Shown: positions 63,788 to 64,000 of the stretch, piece after piece
Numbering within the stretch: the first letter of the stretch is position 1
Layout of the letters: every line of letters starts with the position of its first letter
NCBI RefSeq assembly: GCF_004135625.1
Contig: NZ_SDPV01000002.1
Span: 124,001 to 188,000, forward strand
DNA from: Pelagerythrobacter rhizovicinus
GTDB taxonomy: Bacteria > Pseudomonadota > Alphaproteobacteria > Sphingomonadales > Sphingomonadaceae
Reading direction: 5' to 3'
DNA: 64,000 nucleotides
Position numbers and translations under genes: made by a program
Notes under the pieces: model-generated
Told to the model about the DNA's origin: nothing
Databases searched by the model: none
What the model saw: the letters and a program-made list of their open reading frames with translations, nothing else

Positions 63788-64000
63788 CCACGACCGTCTT
63801 CATCGACGGCGCCGCCGGCACGACCGGGCTCGAGATCGTCGGCCGCCTGCAGGACCGCCCGGAGTTCGCGCTGCTCAGGCTCGACGATGCGCGGCGCAAG
63901 GATTCGGCCGCGCGGCGCGAGGCGCTGAACGAATGCGACGTGGCGATCCTCTGCCTGCCCGACGATGCGGCGCGCGAAGCTGTTGCGATGATCGATCCGG
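63784..64000 (+). CDS. argC: N-acetyl-gamma-glutamyl-phosphate reductase, type 2, 3' end outside window
   Basis: The first 72 residues are visible. [17 protein letters not shown] near 6-22 is the NADPH loop of the shorter type 2 ArgC found in alphaproteobacteria, and [17 protein letters not shown] near 51-67 follows. It reduces N-acetylglutamyl phosphate in arginine synthesis. The catalytic cysteine lies beyond the window end. Confidence 0.93.
   Translation, partial: MTTTVFIDGAAGTTGLEIVGRLQDRPEFALLRLDDARRKDSAARREALNECDVAILCLPDDAAREAVAMIDP

Overview
The window looks like a chromosomal core segment of a GC-rich alphaproteobacterium, most likely Sphingomonadales and probably Erythrobacteraceae-like. 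The reasons are the gene content and order (serC-serA-hisZ-purA, a cobA/DUF2849/cysI/DUF934/cysH operon, a complete mraZ-to-ftsZ division cluster ending in a long-tailed FtsZ), a GANTC methylation site near ftsZ, and many short palindromic intergenic repeats of the type seen in sphingomonads. I see no prophage, insertion sequence, CRISPR array or rRNA. The family assignment is inference; no 16S sequence is present.

Layout: 1-2.7 kb (+) holds the 3' part of lysA, a siroheme synthase N-terminal module with a decayed methyltransferase tail, and a Mn-type riboswitch in front of a GDT1/TMEM165 cation exporter. 2.7-4.0 kb has no gene, only palindromic repeats and one unexplained GC-rich stretch. 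4.0-10.6 kb (-) holds a winged-helix regulator and the purA, hisZ, serA, serC series, with an RNA leader before serC. 10.7-15.8 kb is mixed: a glycosyltransferase, a membrane protein, a YqjI-like PadR/DUF2218 pair, rarA and an orphan protein. tRNA-Thr and a 39-bp tandem repeat follow. 16.2-18.1 kb (-) is fumC-queF. 18.2-26.6 kb (+) runs from an anchored Pro/Thr-rich protein through sulfur genes (sulfurtransferase, PLP lyase, mscS, cobA, DUF2849, cysI, DUF934, cysH). 26.7-30.3 kb (-) is epimerase-proB, obgE and tRNA-Ala.

30.4-53.8 kb (-) is dominated by the dcw cluster, transcribed mraZ, rsmH, ftsL, ftsI, murE, murF, mraY, murD, ftsW, murG, murC, murB, ddl, ftsQ, ftsA, ftsZ. Nearly every junction overlaps by 4 bp. 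The exceptions are a palindromic insertion between murG and murC and a 123-bp regulatory gap before ftsZ. Downstream of ftsZ lie a TPR-SPOR protein, a YbjN-like protein, a Bax-inhibitor-1 protein and a polyproline lipoprotein. 54.1-64 kb holds a GldG-like pair, cysK, a 2Fe-2S ferredoxin, an AlkA-type glycosylase, an SDR, phhB, ccmAB, map, a DUF3298-type lipoprotein, an M17 aminopeptidase, an SH3-like protein and the start of argC.

Together the genes cover peptidoglycan precursor synthesis and septation, assimilatory sulfate reduction (APS-type CysH, siroheme supply, ferredoxin-type sulfite reductase, cysteine synthase), and serine, proline, lysine, arginine and purine synthesis. The most interesting non-coding signals are the Mn riboswitch, the serC leader, MraZ-box-like arrays before mraZ, and a DnaA box plus GANTC site before ftsZ.
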